Shown here: positions 45,556 to 55,212 of the stretch, one piece after another
Position numbering within the stretch: position 1 is the first letter of the stretch
How the letters are laid out: the number at the start of each line of letters is the position of its first letter
Assembly: GCF_010500245.1 (NCBI RefSeq)
Contig: NZ_JAAGOX010000007.1
Coordinates: 1-64,000 of the forward strand
Direction of reading: 5' to 3'
DNA length: 64,000 nt
Source of the DNA: Ruegeria sp. PrR005
Lineage (GTDB): Bacteria; Pseudomonadota; Alphaproteobacteria; Rhodobacterales; Rhodobacteraceae
Made by a program: the position numbers and the translations under genes
The notes under the pieces: generated by a model
The model's database searches: none
What the model saw: only the letters and a program-made list of their open reading frames with translations
Told to the model about the DNA's origin: nothing

Positions 45556-45864
45556 ATGAAAATCAAATTCACACCTATGCGCCATGACGACCGGCTTGAG
45601 CTTTGGGTATCGGGCGACACGCTGATCATCAATGGCGAGGCGTTCGATTTCGGGGCAATCCCCGAGGGAGCGAGCCTGCCTTGTGGTGCTGTGGCCTGCA
45701 GTTGGCTGGTCTCGGATGTGGAGCGGATCGGGGGCGAAATTGAACTGACCCTGATCTTGCCGCATGACGCCAATGCACCGCCGGAGACCCGTAATCCGGA
45801 ACCCGTTCATGTGAAGGATGGATTGGTTCCCGTACCCCACTTTGACGCCGGATATGCACAATGA
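45556..45864 (+). CDS. Small protein in the tail-fibre-like cassette
   Basis: 102 residues from ATG 45556 behind GAGGGGA; the frame extends upstream to 45523 inside the previous gene. No family is recognised with confidence. It is soluble, with beta-strand-like stretches (KIKFTPMRHDDRLELWVSG, LIINGEAFDFGAIPEGA, GGEIELTLILPHDA) and an NPEP-containing C-terminal part. Its order between a fibre-like gene and a likely assembly protein resembles phage modules in which such small proteins cap or chaperone the fibre. It overlaps the next gene by four bases. Confidence 0.72.
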   Translation: MKIKFTPMRHDDRLELWVSGDTLIINGEAFDFGAIPEGASLPCGAVACSWLVSDVERIGGEIELTLILPHDANAPPETRNPEPVHVKDGLVPVPHFDAGYAQ

Positions 45865-46184
45865 ATATTGACTTTTCACAACTCGTAACGGTCGAAGCCA
45901 AAAGGGCAATGGATGCGGAAAGCCGCCTGGAGGCTGCCCGTGCAGAGTGCCGCAGGCGGATCCTGCAAGCGGTTGGAAGCGTGGCTCAAATGAATCTGAT
46001 GGCTGCTGCGAGCGCGGACATGTTGACCCCGGCGCAGATGGCTGACTGGGCAAAAACCCTTGAGTGGATTTCCCGCATGCGCGGGGCATGGCGAGAGATC
46101 GCCCAATCCGATGTGGGTTCGGTCCAAGAGGCCAATTGGCCTCCGATGCCCGATGAGACGAAGAGGCTTGTGGAAGGGTTCTGA
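45861..46184 (+). CDS. Tail-fibre assembly chaperone-like small protein
   Basis: 107 residues, starting inside the stop of the previous gene (ATGA). It is strongly helical: a basic N-terminal helix (AKRAMDAESRLEAARAECRR), then QAVGSVAQMNLMAAASADML, then TPAQMADWAKTLEWISRMRG. Phage tail-assembly proteins behind fibre genes often share this layout (R-rich helix, a middle helix, then W-containing helix pairs). It converges on ugd with an 18-base gap. The family call is by pattern and neighbourhood. Confidence 0.7.
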   Translation: MNIDFSQLVTVEAKRAMDAESRLEAARAECRRRILQAVGSVAQMNLMAAASADMLTPAQMADWAKTLEWISRMRGAWREIAQSDVGSVQEANWPPMPDETKRLVEGF

Positions 46185-46202
46185 TCCTTCCGGGGCGTCA
46201 GA

Positions 46203-47369
46203 TCAATCCGATCCGAACAGGTCCCGGGAAAAGAGCTTGTCCTTTACTTCGCTCAGTTCAGGGGTGGCGCGGTTGGCGACGATCACATCGGCCCGTGCCT
46301 TGAACTCTTCCAGGTTCACGACGACCTCGGATCCAAAGAAATGTTCTTCATGCAGGGTCGGTTCATAGACGACAACCTCGATTCCCTTGGCCTTGATCCG
46401 TTTCATGATGCCCTGGATTGAGCTTTGCCGGAAATTGTCCGACCCCGCTTTCATTACCAGCCGGTAGATCCCAACGCAGGAGGGATTGCGCATGAGTATC
46501 TGCTCTGCAATGAAATCCTTGCGTGTTCGGTTGGCGTCCACGATCGCGCGGATCATGTTCTGCGGTATCTCGGAATAATTGGCCAGCAGCTGCTTTGTAT
46601 CCTTGGGCAGGCAGTAGCCGCCATATCCGAAGGAGGGGTTGTTGTAGTGATTGCCGATGCGGGGATCGAGGCCGACGCCTTCGATAATCTGCCGCGTATT
46701 CAGCCCATGCGCAAGGGCATAGCTGTCCAACTCGTTGAAATACGCCACCCGCATTGCAAGATAGGTATTGGCGAACAGCTTGATGGCCTCGGCCTCGGAC
46801 GGGTCTGTCAGCAGGATCGGCACATCATGTCGTTCGGAACAATCCCGTAGCATTTCGGCAAAGATCCGCGCCCGTTCGGATCGCTCGCCCACCACGATGC
46901 GTGACGGGTGGAGGTTGTCGTAGAGCGCGCGCCCCTCGCGCAGGAATTCCGGGCTGAAGATCACCTGACCGGTTCCGAGGCGCTCCGAGACATCCAGGGT
47001 GAAGCCGACGGGAATGGTGGACTTGACCACGATGGTCGCGCGGCTGTTGCGTGCGATCACATCCGTGATCACGGCCTCGACCGAGCTGGTATCGAAATGG
47101 TTGGTGGCCGGATCATAATTGGTCGGCGTTGCGACGATGACGAAATCGGCGTCCTGATAGGCGGCGTCCTTGTCGAGCGTAGCGGTCAGCGACAACTGCT
47201 TTTCGCGCAGATATTGCTCTAGTTCGGGGTCCATGATGGGGCTTTGCCCGGCGTTGATCATGTCCACCCGCTCTGCGGAAATGTCGACAGCTGTAACATC
47301 GTGCTTTTGGGCCAGCAATACGGCATTCGACAAGCCTACATAACCCAGTCCAGCAACAGCAATTTTCAT
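46203..47369 (-). CDS. ugd: UDP-glucose 6-dehydrogenase
   Basis: 388 residues, the E. coli-type short form. It has [64 protein letters not shown], the catalytic-Cys block [19 protein letters not shown] and a C-terminal UDP-binding domain (VYRL-type segment, [16 protein letters not shown]). It oxidises UDP-glucose to UDP-glucuronate, which the epimerase at 21244 can use. It replaces functionally the broken dehydrogenase at 22338. Upstream at 47390-47402 TATCTC-T-GAGATA is a possible operator. It begins the minus-strand run that fills the rest of the window. Confidence 0.95.
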   Translation of the reverse strand: MKIAVAGLGYVGLSNAVLLAQKHDVTAVDISAERVDMINAGQSPIMDPELEQYLREKQLSLTATLDKDAAYQDADFVIVATPTNYDPATNHFDTSSVEAVITDVIARNSRATIVVKSTIPVGFTLDVSERLGTGQVIFSPEFLREGRALYDNLHPSRIVVGERSERARIFAEMLRDCSERHDVPILLTDPSEAEAIKLFANTYLAMRVAYFNELDSYALAHGLNTRQIIEGVGLDPRIGNHYNNPSFGYGGYCLPKDTKQLLANYSEIPQNMIRAIVDANRTRKDFIAEQILMRNPSCVGIYRLVMKAGSDNFRQSSIQGIMKRIKAKGIEVVVYEPTLHEEHFFGSEVVVNLEEFKARADVIVANRATPELSEVKDKLFSRDLFGSD

Positions 47370-47505
47370 AATCCAATCTTTCTTCTATCTATCTCTGAGA
47401 TACCGTTGGTTCAGATCTTCGGCGATACCAATAGCGTCGACGTTCCCTGGATACCAGCGCAGAGAGGTGGTTTGCCTGTCTGCCGCACAGCGGTGATCCA
47501 AAGGA

Positions 47506-49248
47506 TCAGTATTCTGCCAGAAAACCGGTCTGTAACCCTGTCTGGTCCGAGGAGGCCTTGTCGATTGCAGTCAAATGGTAGGCATCGCTCCCACCACCGT
47601 TCACGACACAATAGGGCGCGCGGATCCGGATGGCTGTTACCGTCCCCAACACGATCATGAAGAGATCGCTTGCAGCCGCACCGGATGCCAGTGCGATCCC
47701 ATCATCCGCAACGGTATAGTCTCTTCCTGCCCGCAGAACGACGTGGTTTTTGAGTACCCATAAATGTTTGGATTTTGTTGCCGGAGCCGGCAGCCCCAAC
47801 CAGGTTTGCCCGCTAGTCAGGTTGCCGCGTTTTTCTTCGAAATAGTGTTTTTCGCTGATTGAGCGGCAGGCATGGAGCTGTGTTCTGGGGGCGCCCAGCG
47901 TAAAGCTTGCACCGCTGTGCGCGCCTTCGACCGTGACTCCTGAAATTTGCGGACCATCATCAAAATAGGTCGGGCTTTTGGTCTGGGATTGGGTCTCGAT
48001 CACCGCGCCGCGCAAAAAACCATTCGAGATCGACATCGGCCCGGAGGAAAAACAGACCAACCCGCGCGCCGGGATGTTGTCGGCGGCAGCCTCAATGTAG
48101 AAATTGCTCAGCACCGAGCGAGCGGCGGGCTGCCGAAATTCATCAACTTCTCCGGTGCCGGGCTCCATCCGTATACCTGCACAATTTTCCGGAATTCCGG
48201 TCACCTCGATATCCGACAGGATCGCCCTGCCGCGCAGGCCCAATCCGGAAACAGATCCCTTTTTGAGGCGATGTCCGGGACGGCGTACAATGATACCGGT
48301 CATGTGAACCCCGGCGGAGACGTCTTGGGCATCGCCAAGGCCAAACCGGATTTTCCAGTCGATCCCGTCAGCGCCCACGTCCTCGATGGTAATGTTGCGC
48401 AGGCTGGTCTCGTAGGCACCGCCATATTGATGGCCAATCCCGTAACTGCCGAACTGAGAGATATGCAGGTCGCGCATGCGGATGCCACGATTGTCATGAG
48501 GGGCCGCGGCAGACAGGTAGGACAGGTGGATGCCATGTGCTGCATTGCCCGTGCTGCCGGGGCCGGTCAGCGCAAAGCCGCCCACCTCTCCATCTCCATA
48601 CTCCCAGAGCCCGATGGCGCTCGCCAAGCCTTCGGTTCGGGCGACTGTGATCCGGCACAATGTGGGGCCAGGCCCAATCAGGCTGACCCCTTTCTCAAGC
48701 GCGAGCATCATCTTGATGTCCAGGGGGCTCAGCTGTCCTGGCGGATCTTTGCGGGCCAGATAGGCAAGCCGGGTCAGGGGGGCCGCGAAATGATAAGTGC
48801 CGGAGAGCAGGGTCAGTCGACCGCCCCCCCGAAGCGCGAGCCAGTCGGCGGCAGCCTGAGCGGCGGCGGCATCGTCATTGACACCGTCACGGGGCGCTCC
48901 CCAATGGTCTGGGGTGACGTCGCCTTCGGGAGACCAGAGAGCCCCGTCACCGGTTCTCAGCGCGGTTCCCTGCGGGTCACGGCGATAGCATAGCAGGGTA
49001 TCGCCGTGAAGGACCGACAGGCGCTGCGCCATGGCAGGAGCCGGTTCGGTCAGAGCCTGGCTTCGATCGCCAAAGGTTACGCTTGCATCTGCGCTCAGGC
49101 CATCCCGATCTAGCTCCTGGCGAAGCCAGTCCCGATACGCTGCCGTGTTCTGCGCTCCGTCGGCCCGGGCTGATCCGGCGGTTGCGACGCCGGCGACCAA
49201 AGCGGGGCTGCCCAGCAGAACGGAACGGCGGGTCGGGGTCTTTGTCAT
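47506..49248 (-). CDS. Tat-exported right-handed beta-helix protein (pectate-lyase-like fold)
   Basis: 580 residues from ATG 49248, with GGAAGGA upstream; the longer frame to 49521 is not used. The N-terminus TPTRRSVLLGSPALVAG with ARADG is a twin-arginine signal and cleavage site. DHWGAPRDGVNDDAAAAQAA followed by LLSGTYHFAAPL is the opening of the pectate-lyase-3/phage-tailspike type beta-helix. The middle shows repeated short strands (IRMRDLHISQFGSYGIGHQY, ISNGFLRGAVIETQS). Such proteins cut or bind acidic glycans. Here it would be a periplasmic or secreted lyase or hydrolase trimming the exported polymer; catalytic residues were not identified. Confidence 0.8.
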   Translation of the reverse strand: MTKTPTRRSVLLGSPALVAGVATAGSARADGAQNTAAYRDWLRQELDRDGLSADASVTFGDRSQALTEPAPAMAQRLSVLHGDTLLCYRRDPQGTALRTGDGALWSPEGDVTPDHWGAPRDGVNDDAAAAQAAADWLALRGGGRLTLLSGTYHFAAPLTRLAYLARKDPPGQLSPLDIKMMLALEKGVSLIGPGPTLCRITVARTEGLASAIGLWEYGDGEVGGFALTGPGSTGNAAHGIHLSYLSAAAPHDNRGIRMRDLHISQFGSYGIGHQYGGAYETSLRNITIEDVGADGIDWKIRFGLGDAQDVSAGVHMTGIIVRRPGHRLKKGSVSGLGLRGRAILSDIEVTGIPENCAGIRMEPGTGEVDEFRQPAARSVLSNFYIEAAADNIPARGLVCFSSGPMSISNGFLRGAVIETQSQTKSPTYFDDGPQISGVTVEGAHSGASFTLGAPRTQLHACRSISEKHYFEEKRGNLTSGQTWLGLPAPATKSKHLWVLKNHVVLRAGRDYTVADDGIALASGAAASDLFMIVLGTVTAIRIRAPYCVVNGGGSDAYHLTAIDKASSDQTGLQTGFLAEY

Positions 49249-49306
49249 TTGTCTGATCCTTCCGTTCGACCCGGCTCGTGCGATTGCAACGGGTCCACGG
49301 CTGGTA

Positions 49307-50983
49307 TCATGTAATGGCGATCTCTTCCGGACAATAGGGCGGTACGTTGGAGCTCCGCATCGTTTCAACCCCGGACAGGGCGGCCTCGCTATCGGAGAAA
49401 TCCAGATGGCGCAGCTGCCAGGGTGCGTAATCCCACCACCGGGCCTTGAGCAGCCGCTCGATGAGAGGCCGCTCGAACCGGTACCGGAGAATCCGCGCTG
49501 GCACACCGCCAACGATGGCATAGGAAGGAACGTCGCGTGTCACCACCGCGCCGGCACCGATCACGGCTCCATCGCCAATGGTCAGGCCGGAAATGATGAT
49601 GGCGCCATATCCGATCCAGACATCATTGCCGATGGTGGTGCGGGCGCGCAGCTGCTCGTGGGCCTTGCGCACGAGTTCTGTTTTGGGCTGGTCACTTACA
49701 TAGGCCTCCCGATCGGCGAAATCCTCTCCGGTGCGGATTTTGAACGAGGCTTGGAACTGAAACGGGCTGCTTGAGAGCCAGTCGACCGGGTGATTGCCCT
49801 GCCCGATATTGCAGCCTCCCGCGATCGAACAATACCGGCCGATCCGGGTCGTATAGGCATGCCCGTCTACCGTATAAGAAAACGCGCCAATGCTGCCGGT
49901 ACCGTGGAAGATCATGCGAGAGATCCGGGCAGGCACTTCGCAGACCAAGCCCTTGGGCAGTTGTGGAACCACATCGGGGTGCACCTCCAGACCTGCGGCG
50001 GCAAGTTTGGCCGGGGTGCAACTCTCCTGGACAATCTCCCGTTGACGACGCGCTGTGGGGGATGCCTGCTTTGTGGGTACGGGTTTTGGAGCAAGGGCCG
50101 CCGTTGGCGCAGCGGCCTGATCGGGAGAGGCGCCTGGCGTTTCCGGTGTAAGCCCCGCATACCCCCGCAACCTGTCAGTGTCGGTTTTCCAGTGGGTCAG
50201 CCGGTCGCCAAAACGATCGTACAGGTTTGAGAGTTCTGCTTCATAGGCCTTGAGAAGAAAGGCGATATCGCGCGGTTCGATCGGTTTGGCATACGCGATG
50301 CTCAGCTTGCGCGGATCGCCGGAGAAGGCATTCGGTTCCGGGTTGACAGCGAGTGTCCCGGGTGCAACGGCAAACCCTTCGGGATCGATCTCCATAAAGC
50401 GGGCGATTTCCCCCGCTGTTTCTTCGGGCCACTTCAGGATGCCACTCTCAAGAATGACTACCTGGATCCGCTCCGCTCCGAACACGCTCTCCCAAGCCGC
50501 CAGATGATGTGCATAATACCCCATATCCAGAATACCCATCCTGTGTGCGACATCGCGCAGGCTCTGGCCCCGGGGAATGCGCCGGTTGCGGGCATGATGG
50601 GCATAGGCTGCGATGGCGCGGCGCACGGGATGTCCCAAAGCGACCAGAATGCGGAGTTCCGACCCCAGCAGATTTGCGACGCTTTGGGGGATACCGGGGT
50701 TGTGATCTGCGGGGGGTTGGGATGGCAGGCGGCGCGGTTCCGCGCTCCAGAAATAGGACGATGTGAGTTCACCTACTCTGGTGCAGTGGTCCGGAGCAGC
50801 CGAGAAGTTCTGCAGATACGCCTCCAGCGCTTCGGGTCTTTCACAGCCCTTGCGCGAGAAGAATTCCATTTCCTTTTGGGGGGGCATGAACACTGCGCCA
50901 TGACCGATCAGCAGTGACCGGATCCAGTCGCACCCGGCCTTCTGCGCTCCAACAATTAAAAAGTTTGGTCTTTTCAGAGGCAT
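49307..50983 (-). CDS. Sulfotransferase / hexapeptide acetyltransferase fusion
   Basis: 558 residues with two enzymes in one chain. Residues 1-~270 are sulfotransferase-like ([20 protein letters not shown]; 3'-phosphate-site equivalent [20 protein letters not shown]), but the PAPS loop reads KAGCDW where active enzymes usually have KxGTTS. A Pro/Ala-rich linker covers ~278-325. Residues ~345-520 are a left-handed beta-helix acetyltransferase of the CatB/Vat group ([67 protein letters not shown]). It would O-acetylate a glycan; sulfation is less certain because of the altered loop. It lies 58 bases upstream of the beta-helix gene. Confidence 0.85.
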   Translation of the reverse strand: MPLKRPNFLIVGAQKAGCDWIRSLLIGHGAVFMPPQKEMEFFSRKGCERPEALEAYLQNFSAAPDHCTRVGELTSSYFWSAEPRRLPSQPPADHNPGIPQSVANLLGSELRILVALGHPVRRAIAAYAHHARNRRIPRGQSLRDVAHRMGILDMGYYAHHLAAWESVFGAERIQVVILESGILKWPEETAGEIARFMEIDPEGFAVAPGTLAVNPEPNAFSGDPRKLSIAYAKPIEPRDIAFLLKAYEAELSNLYDRFGDRLTHWKTDTDRLRGYAGLTPETPGASPDQAAAPTAALAPKPVPTKQASPTARRQREIVQESCTPAKLAAAGLEVHPDVVPQLPKGLVCEVPARISRMIFHGTGSIGAFSYTVDGHAYTTRIGRYCSIAGGCNIGQGNHPVDWLSSSPFQFQASFKIRTGEDFADREAYVSDQPKTELVRKAHEQLRARTTIGNDVWIGYGAIIISGLTIGDGAVIGAGAVVTRDVPSYAIVGGVPARILRYRFERPLIERLLKARWWDYAPWQLRHLDFSDSEAALSGVETMRSSNVPPYCPEEIAIT

Positions 50984-51020
50984 AATCTGAGTTCGCTTTT
51001 GGGAGCCGCAGCGGCCAGTT

Positions 51021-54000
51021 TCAAGGCGTCAGCGTAGATTTCACCAGAGTGTCGAAGGTGCACTGGCCGGGGTCGAGGAAACGGTTGGTCATCACCCAGT
51101 CCCGCAGGGCGAGGCCAGGAAGCCGCCGGTTTGGCCCCTGTGCGACCATGGCCGTCAGTGCCCGGACCCAGGCATCCGTCGCATTGGGGACCAAGGTCAG
51201 ACCGGGTGGTGTCTCCTTGTGCCCCAACCGCCGGTAGCCTCCGGTATCCGAAGCCAAAACCGGCAATCCAAGAGCACCGTAGTCCAAAATCTTGAGCGCG
51301 GATTTTGCGTCGTTGAAGGCGGTTTCAGTCAGAGGCGCGATGGCGAAGTCGACATTCTGTGCGTGGTGGTGCAGCAAGGGGACAAAGCTTGGATATTCCG
51401 ATTGCCCGGGTTTCAGGCCCAGGTGCCGGATCCACGGTGGCAGATCATCGCGCTCGGTTACGCCAATCATGGTGAGCGTCAGTTCAGGGTAGACCTCGCG
51501 CACCTGCTCAAAAGCCGGGAGAACCATTTCCAGATCAGGATCATGTGTCCGGGTGCCCATGTAAAAAGCCCGGATCGCCAGATCGCGGCGGCGCGGCAGC
51601 GGAGGGGTCGACCACAGACGGGATGTCAGCAGGTTGGGTAGGTAGAGCACGGTATCATTGAAAGGCGCCATGCACTCCAGAAGCGGCGGGGTCGAGACGG
51701 TGATGGCCGCTGCGTTGCGCAGCAGTTTCTCGAGAAAAGGCGCATAAGCCGCATAGGCGCCGTCAGGGTCCTTTTCCTCGGGAACGTTCAGCAGATCGTC
51801 GTCCAGATCATGCATGAACCGGATGTTGCGGGCCTGGAACGCCTCCAGGATCGGATCGACCAGCATGGCGGGGACCGCATTGCGCTGAAGGATGGCGCCA
51901 TCGTACAGACCCATCTTCAGCCCGGCCAGAAGCCCTGCAGGAGACATGCGGATATAATTGCACTCCCGCTCAAGCCCGTTGAGCGTGCGTTCCCAGATCC
52001 GGATATAGGTCGAGGCGTTGGCTGTCTGCAAATCGGGGGCGGATGGGGTAACAACGGCGATCTGGGGTGTACGCTCCTTGGCACGGGCTGCTGGCCGGTT
52101 CGCCTGAGGTGTGTTCAGCCGGTAGAGATCCATGTAGTGGCTGGCCATCCAGCGGGTTGAATGGGCCACGCCCAGACCTGCTTGCCAGTCACGCACCGCA
52201 CCTTGCGCTGTGCGCAAAGCGCCGGGGTTGCCGCAGATGCCGGTGATCTGGCAATAAAGGCTGACTGGATCCTGCCCTTTGAGCACCCAGCCTGCCTTGC
52301 TGTCGGACACGCGGGTCGCCAGCGTTGGGAAATCCAGAACCATGACTGGCAGGCCGATGGCCCACATCTCGGTCAGTGTATGACAAAAGGTTTCATCCCA
52401 AATCGAAAAGACACCACCCAAATGGGGCCGGATTTTTTCTACCTCCCGGGCGAACTCGTCCCGTTTGTAAGCTCCGTGCTTGATGAACCGTGGATGGGTC
52501 GGGCTGTCTTTTTCCACTGCGCCCAGAACATGGAATTCCAGCAAGCCCAGCTTATCCTGGGCAAGAATATCAAAGACAAGGTCACGCCCCTTGGCGACGG
52601 ACAGGTTCCCGGGCAGTAGGATCCGGATCCGCTCTCCTGCGGTTGGCGTAAGCTGTACCTGATGGAATGTCCGAAAATCGCGCCCATGGGGGATGACGTG
52701 AAACCGATCGGCATCAAGCTTGGTCAAGTTGCGCAGAATAGTGTTTCGGGCACTGTCCGTGGTTGTGACATAGCCGTCACAATGTGCCAGTGCGGCCTGA
52801 AAGTTTTCCTGCCATTGGATCACCCATTCGGGTTCGAGCACAGGCATCTGGTCTTCTCGCCACAGCTCGGGCCGATACGCGCCGTAGGAGACGCCCTTCG
52901 TGTCGGGTCTGTAGATATCCTCAGTGTCGAGCAGCTTGAGGCTGGGGCAGACTGTGTAGAAATCATGGAAGGAATGAAAAACCCTTGCACCGCTGGCTTT
53001 CGCCAGACGCGGTAACGACAGGCTGTGCCAAGCCAGATGGCGGATATGCACCACCTTAGGGGCTAGCGCGGTCAGCCAGTCTGTCACCACAGCATCATAT
53101 TCCGCCGAGACATGGGTGATCGGTTCGATCGGGTCGGTCAGGCGGTGATAGCGATGTCGTTTCATCTGCCCCTTGCGATACCGGGACAACTCGATGATGC
53201 GGCTGTCGCATCTCAGGACCCAGGTATCCAGCCCGTCGTTCAGCGCATCCATTAGATCCCCGTTCGTCTGTGGGGTTCCGCCTGTCTGAGTGGCAACCAC
53301 AAACAAAGCACGGGGCAGGTTGTTCTGGACTGCCTGGCAATCCTCCAGGGCCTGACGTGCGCGGAATCGGGCCATTTCCAGCACCGGTGAGGATCCGTAG
53401 TAGCGAATGGCGGCAGAATACTCGGGATAGCGCTCGTCAATCACCTTGCGGCCAGCAGCCATCAGGTCGGTTTTGGCCGCGCCAAAGCTTTTCGAGCGAT
53501 CATGGAACACATAGGTGGCGTCGTCGATCAGGTTCTGCCAGCCGGCGCGCCGTGCGCGCATGCAGAAATCGTTTTCTTCACCATATCCACGGGGAAACGC
53601 CTCGGCATCCAGCAGACCGATTTCGTCCATGCAGGCGCGTGCGATGAACATGCAGAACCCGTTACCGGTGGGAACCGACGGGTACAGTCGCAGACTGCGA
53701 TCCCGGAACGCGCGGGCGTAATCCTCTTCGGAAATCCCTTCAGGCAGATCGTTCTCGTTGCCGATATTGGGGGCCGAAAACGCGCCCGCCCGATCTGACA
53801 TGGCCGTCACCGTGGCGACCCTCGGGTGGGCCTGCGCTGCCTGCAGCAACCCTTCCACCCAGCCAGGCGTGACACGGGCATCCGAATTCAGAATGATCAC
53901 GTCCCGGCCGCCAGTTTCTGTCAAGCCGCGATTGATGGTGCGGGTAAAGCCCATGTTCTCGCTGTTTTCCAGAACCCTGAACCCGGGTAGGGTGCGGGCT

Positions 54001-55100
54001 TTGTCAAGCAGCCCGGCAATGCGCGGATCGGGCGAACAATCATTGATCAGCAGGATGTCGACTTCGGCTGGGGTGTGCGCCTGCAGCCTGTCAATACAGA
54101 TCGCCACATCTTCGTAGGCATTGTAGATTGGTACCACAACGGCGACCCGGTCAAAGGTTAGAAATTCCGGCGCGATTCGAGGGGGTATGGGCCGCGTGTC
54201 GGGGACCTGAATTTCAAGCGAGAACTCTTGTTTATTCGGGGCGCGCGCGGTGAGCTTGTGATGATGACCGGGCAGCAGATCCAGACGCAAGTTGACGACA
54301 AACCCGCCGTGACCGGTCGACATGCCCATATTTTGGAGATCCCCACGCGGGTCCTTGTTGCGGACCTGGCGCAGCAACGTGTCATCCAGCAGGATGTCGA
54401 TATCAAAGACTTCTGCGGGGTCGGCCTCGTTCACCGCCCATCCGCGAGCGTGATCGGCATGTGCCTCGTCGACATAAACTCTGTATGCGTCGGCCGCCTG
54501 AGCGGCCCGGTTTTCCTGCGCGCCTTGTTGCAGATAATGCTGTAGCGGCTCTAGACCGGCTTCGGCAACATCGGGGTTCTTTTCCAGATAGTAGCTGACA
54601 GAAAAGCCAGGTGAGGGGTTGCGCTTCTCGCGCCAGCCTTGTTGCAGATAATGCTTCAGAAGATCGGCGTCGCTACCGGCCAGATCGCGGTTGCAGGCCC
54701 GATAGTAATCCGCATCAAAATGTGCGGCGACCCGATCATGCACGGAAGAAGCGGCCTCTGCGGCCAAAGGAGCGGCATCTGCACGTTGTGAACGCTCCGC
54801 TGTTTCCGATCCGGGTGCAGGGTCAGCCTGGGAGCCTTCGGCTCGCGTTCGACGCCCCTCGCTCCGCCCAAACTTCAGGAAATGCTCGAACGGGTTCAGA
54901 CCTGTTTCAACAACATCGGGGTTGTTTTGCAGGTAGTAACGGGTTGAAAACCAGTTGGTTGGATCACGGCCCTCCTGCCACCCGTGGGTGATGTAATGTT
55001 TGAGAAGCGCTTTATCGCTGCCTTTGATGTCCGGGTTGGACTTGCGGTAGTATGCGGCGTCAAATTCTGCCCAAACGTCAAGGGATCGCTTTTTAAACAA
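51021..55100 (-). CDS. Giant three-domain glycosyltransferase
   Basis: 1359 residues from TTG 55100, with AGAGG upstream. Residues ~12-195 hold four NPD/HYLxxG repeats in two pairs ([54 protein letters not shown]). Then come a ~90-residue beta-rich segment and a GT2 domain (~318-560: [42 protein letters not shown]). A GT4-like domain follows (~610-960: [40 protein letters not shown]), and then a last GT-B-like domain ([49 protein letters not shown]). The chain could add several residues in one pass. The last domain also ends the protein at 59137. Confidence 0.87.
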   Translation of the reverse strand: MFKKRSLDVWAEFDAAYYRKSNPDIKGSDKALLKHYITHGWQEGRDPTNWFSTRYYLQNNPDVVETGLNPFEHFLKFGRSEGRRTRAEGSQADPAPGSETAERSQRADAAPLAAEAASSVHDRVAAHFDADYYRACNRDLAGSDADLLKHYLQQGWREKRNPSPGFSVSYYLEKNPDVAEAGLEPLQHYLQQGAQENRAAQAADAYRVYVDEAHADHARGWAVNEADPAEVFDIDILLDDTLLRQVRNKDPRGDLQNMGMSTGHGGFVVNLRLDLLPGHHHKLTARAPNKQEFSLEIQVPDTRPIPPRIAPEFLTFDRVAVVVPIYNAYEDVAICIDRLQAHTPAEVDILLINDCSPDPRIAGLLDKARTLPGFRVLENSENMGFTRTINRGLTETGGRDVIILNSDARVTPGWVEGLLQAAQAHPRVATVTAMSDRAGAFSAPNIGNENDLPEGISEEDYARAFRDRSLRLYPSVPTGNGFCMFIARACMDEIGLLDAEAFPRGYGEENDFCMRARRAGWQNLIDDATYVFHDRSKSFGAAKTDLMAAGRKVIDERYPEYSAAIRYYGSSPVLEMARFRARQALEDCQAVQNNLPRALFVVATQTGGTPQTNGDLMDALNDGLDTWVLRCDSRIIELSRYRKGQMKRHRYHRLTDPIEPITHVSAEYDAVVTDWLTALAPKVVHIRHLAWHSLSLPRLAKASGARVFHSFHDFYTVCPSLKLLDTEDIYRPDTKGVSYGAYRPELWREDQMPVLEPEWVIQWQENFQAALAHCDGYVTTTDSARNTILRNLTKLDADRFHVIPHGRDFRTFHQVQLTPTAGERIRILLPGNLSVAKGRDLVFDILAQDKLGLLEFHVLGAVEKDSPTHPRFIKHGAYKRDEFAREVEKIRPHLGGVFSIWDETFCHTLTEMWAIGLPVMVLDFPTLATRVSDSKAGWVLKGQDPVSLYCQITGICGNPGALRTAQGAVRDWQAGLGVAHSTRWMASHYMDLYRLNTPQANRPAARAKERTPQIAVVTPSAPDLQTANASTYIRIWERTLNGLERECNYIRMSPAGLLAGLKMGLYDGAILQRNAVPAMLVDPILEAFQARNIRFMHDLDDDLLNVPEEKDPDGAYAAYAPFLEKLLRNAAAITVSTPPLLECMAPFNDTVLYLPNLLTSRLWSTPPLPRRRDLAIRAFYMGTRTHDPDLEMVLPAFEQVREVYPELTLTMIGVTERDDLPPWIRHLGLKPGQSEYPSFVPLLHHHAQNVDFAIAPLTETAFNDAKSALKILDYGALGLPVLASDTGGYRRLGHKETPPGLTLVPNATDAWVRALTAMVAQGPNRRLPGLALRDWVMTNRFLDPGQCTFDTLVKSTLTP

Positions 55101-55212
55101 GTTCAGCCTCTATTTTAATGGGGAATACCATGTCGGGATCCCTTTGCTGTCTATCTTGAAACCCCGGCAGAAACCAGATCGCCCGCTACTTCCGTGGGCA
55201 AAGGAGTCTTTG

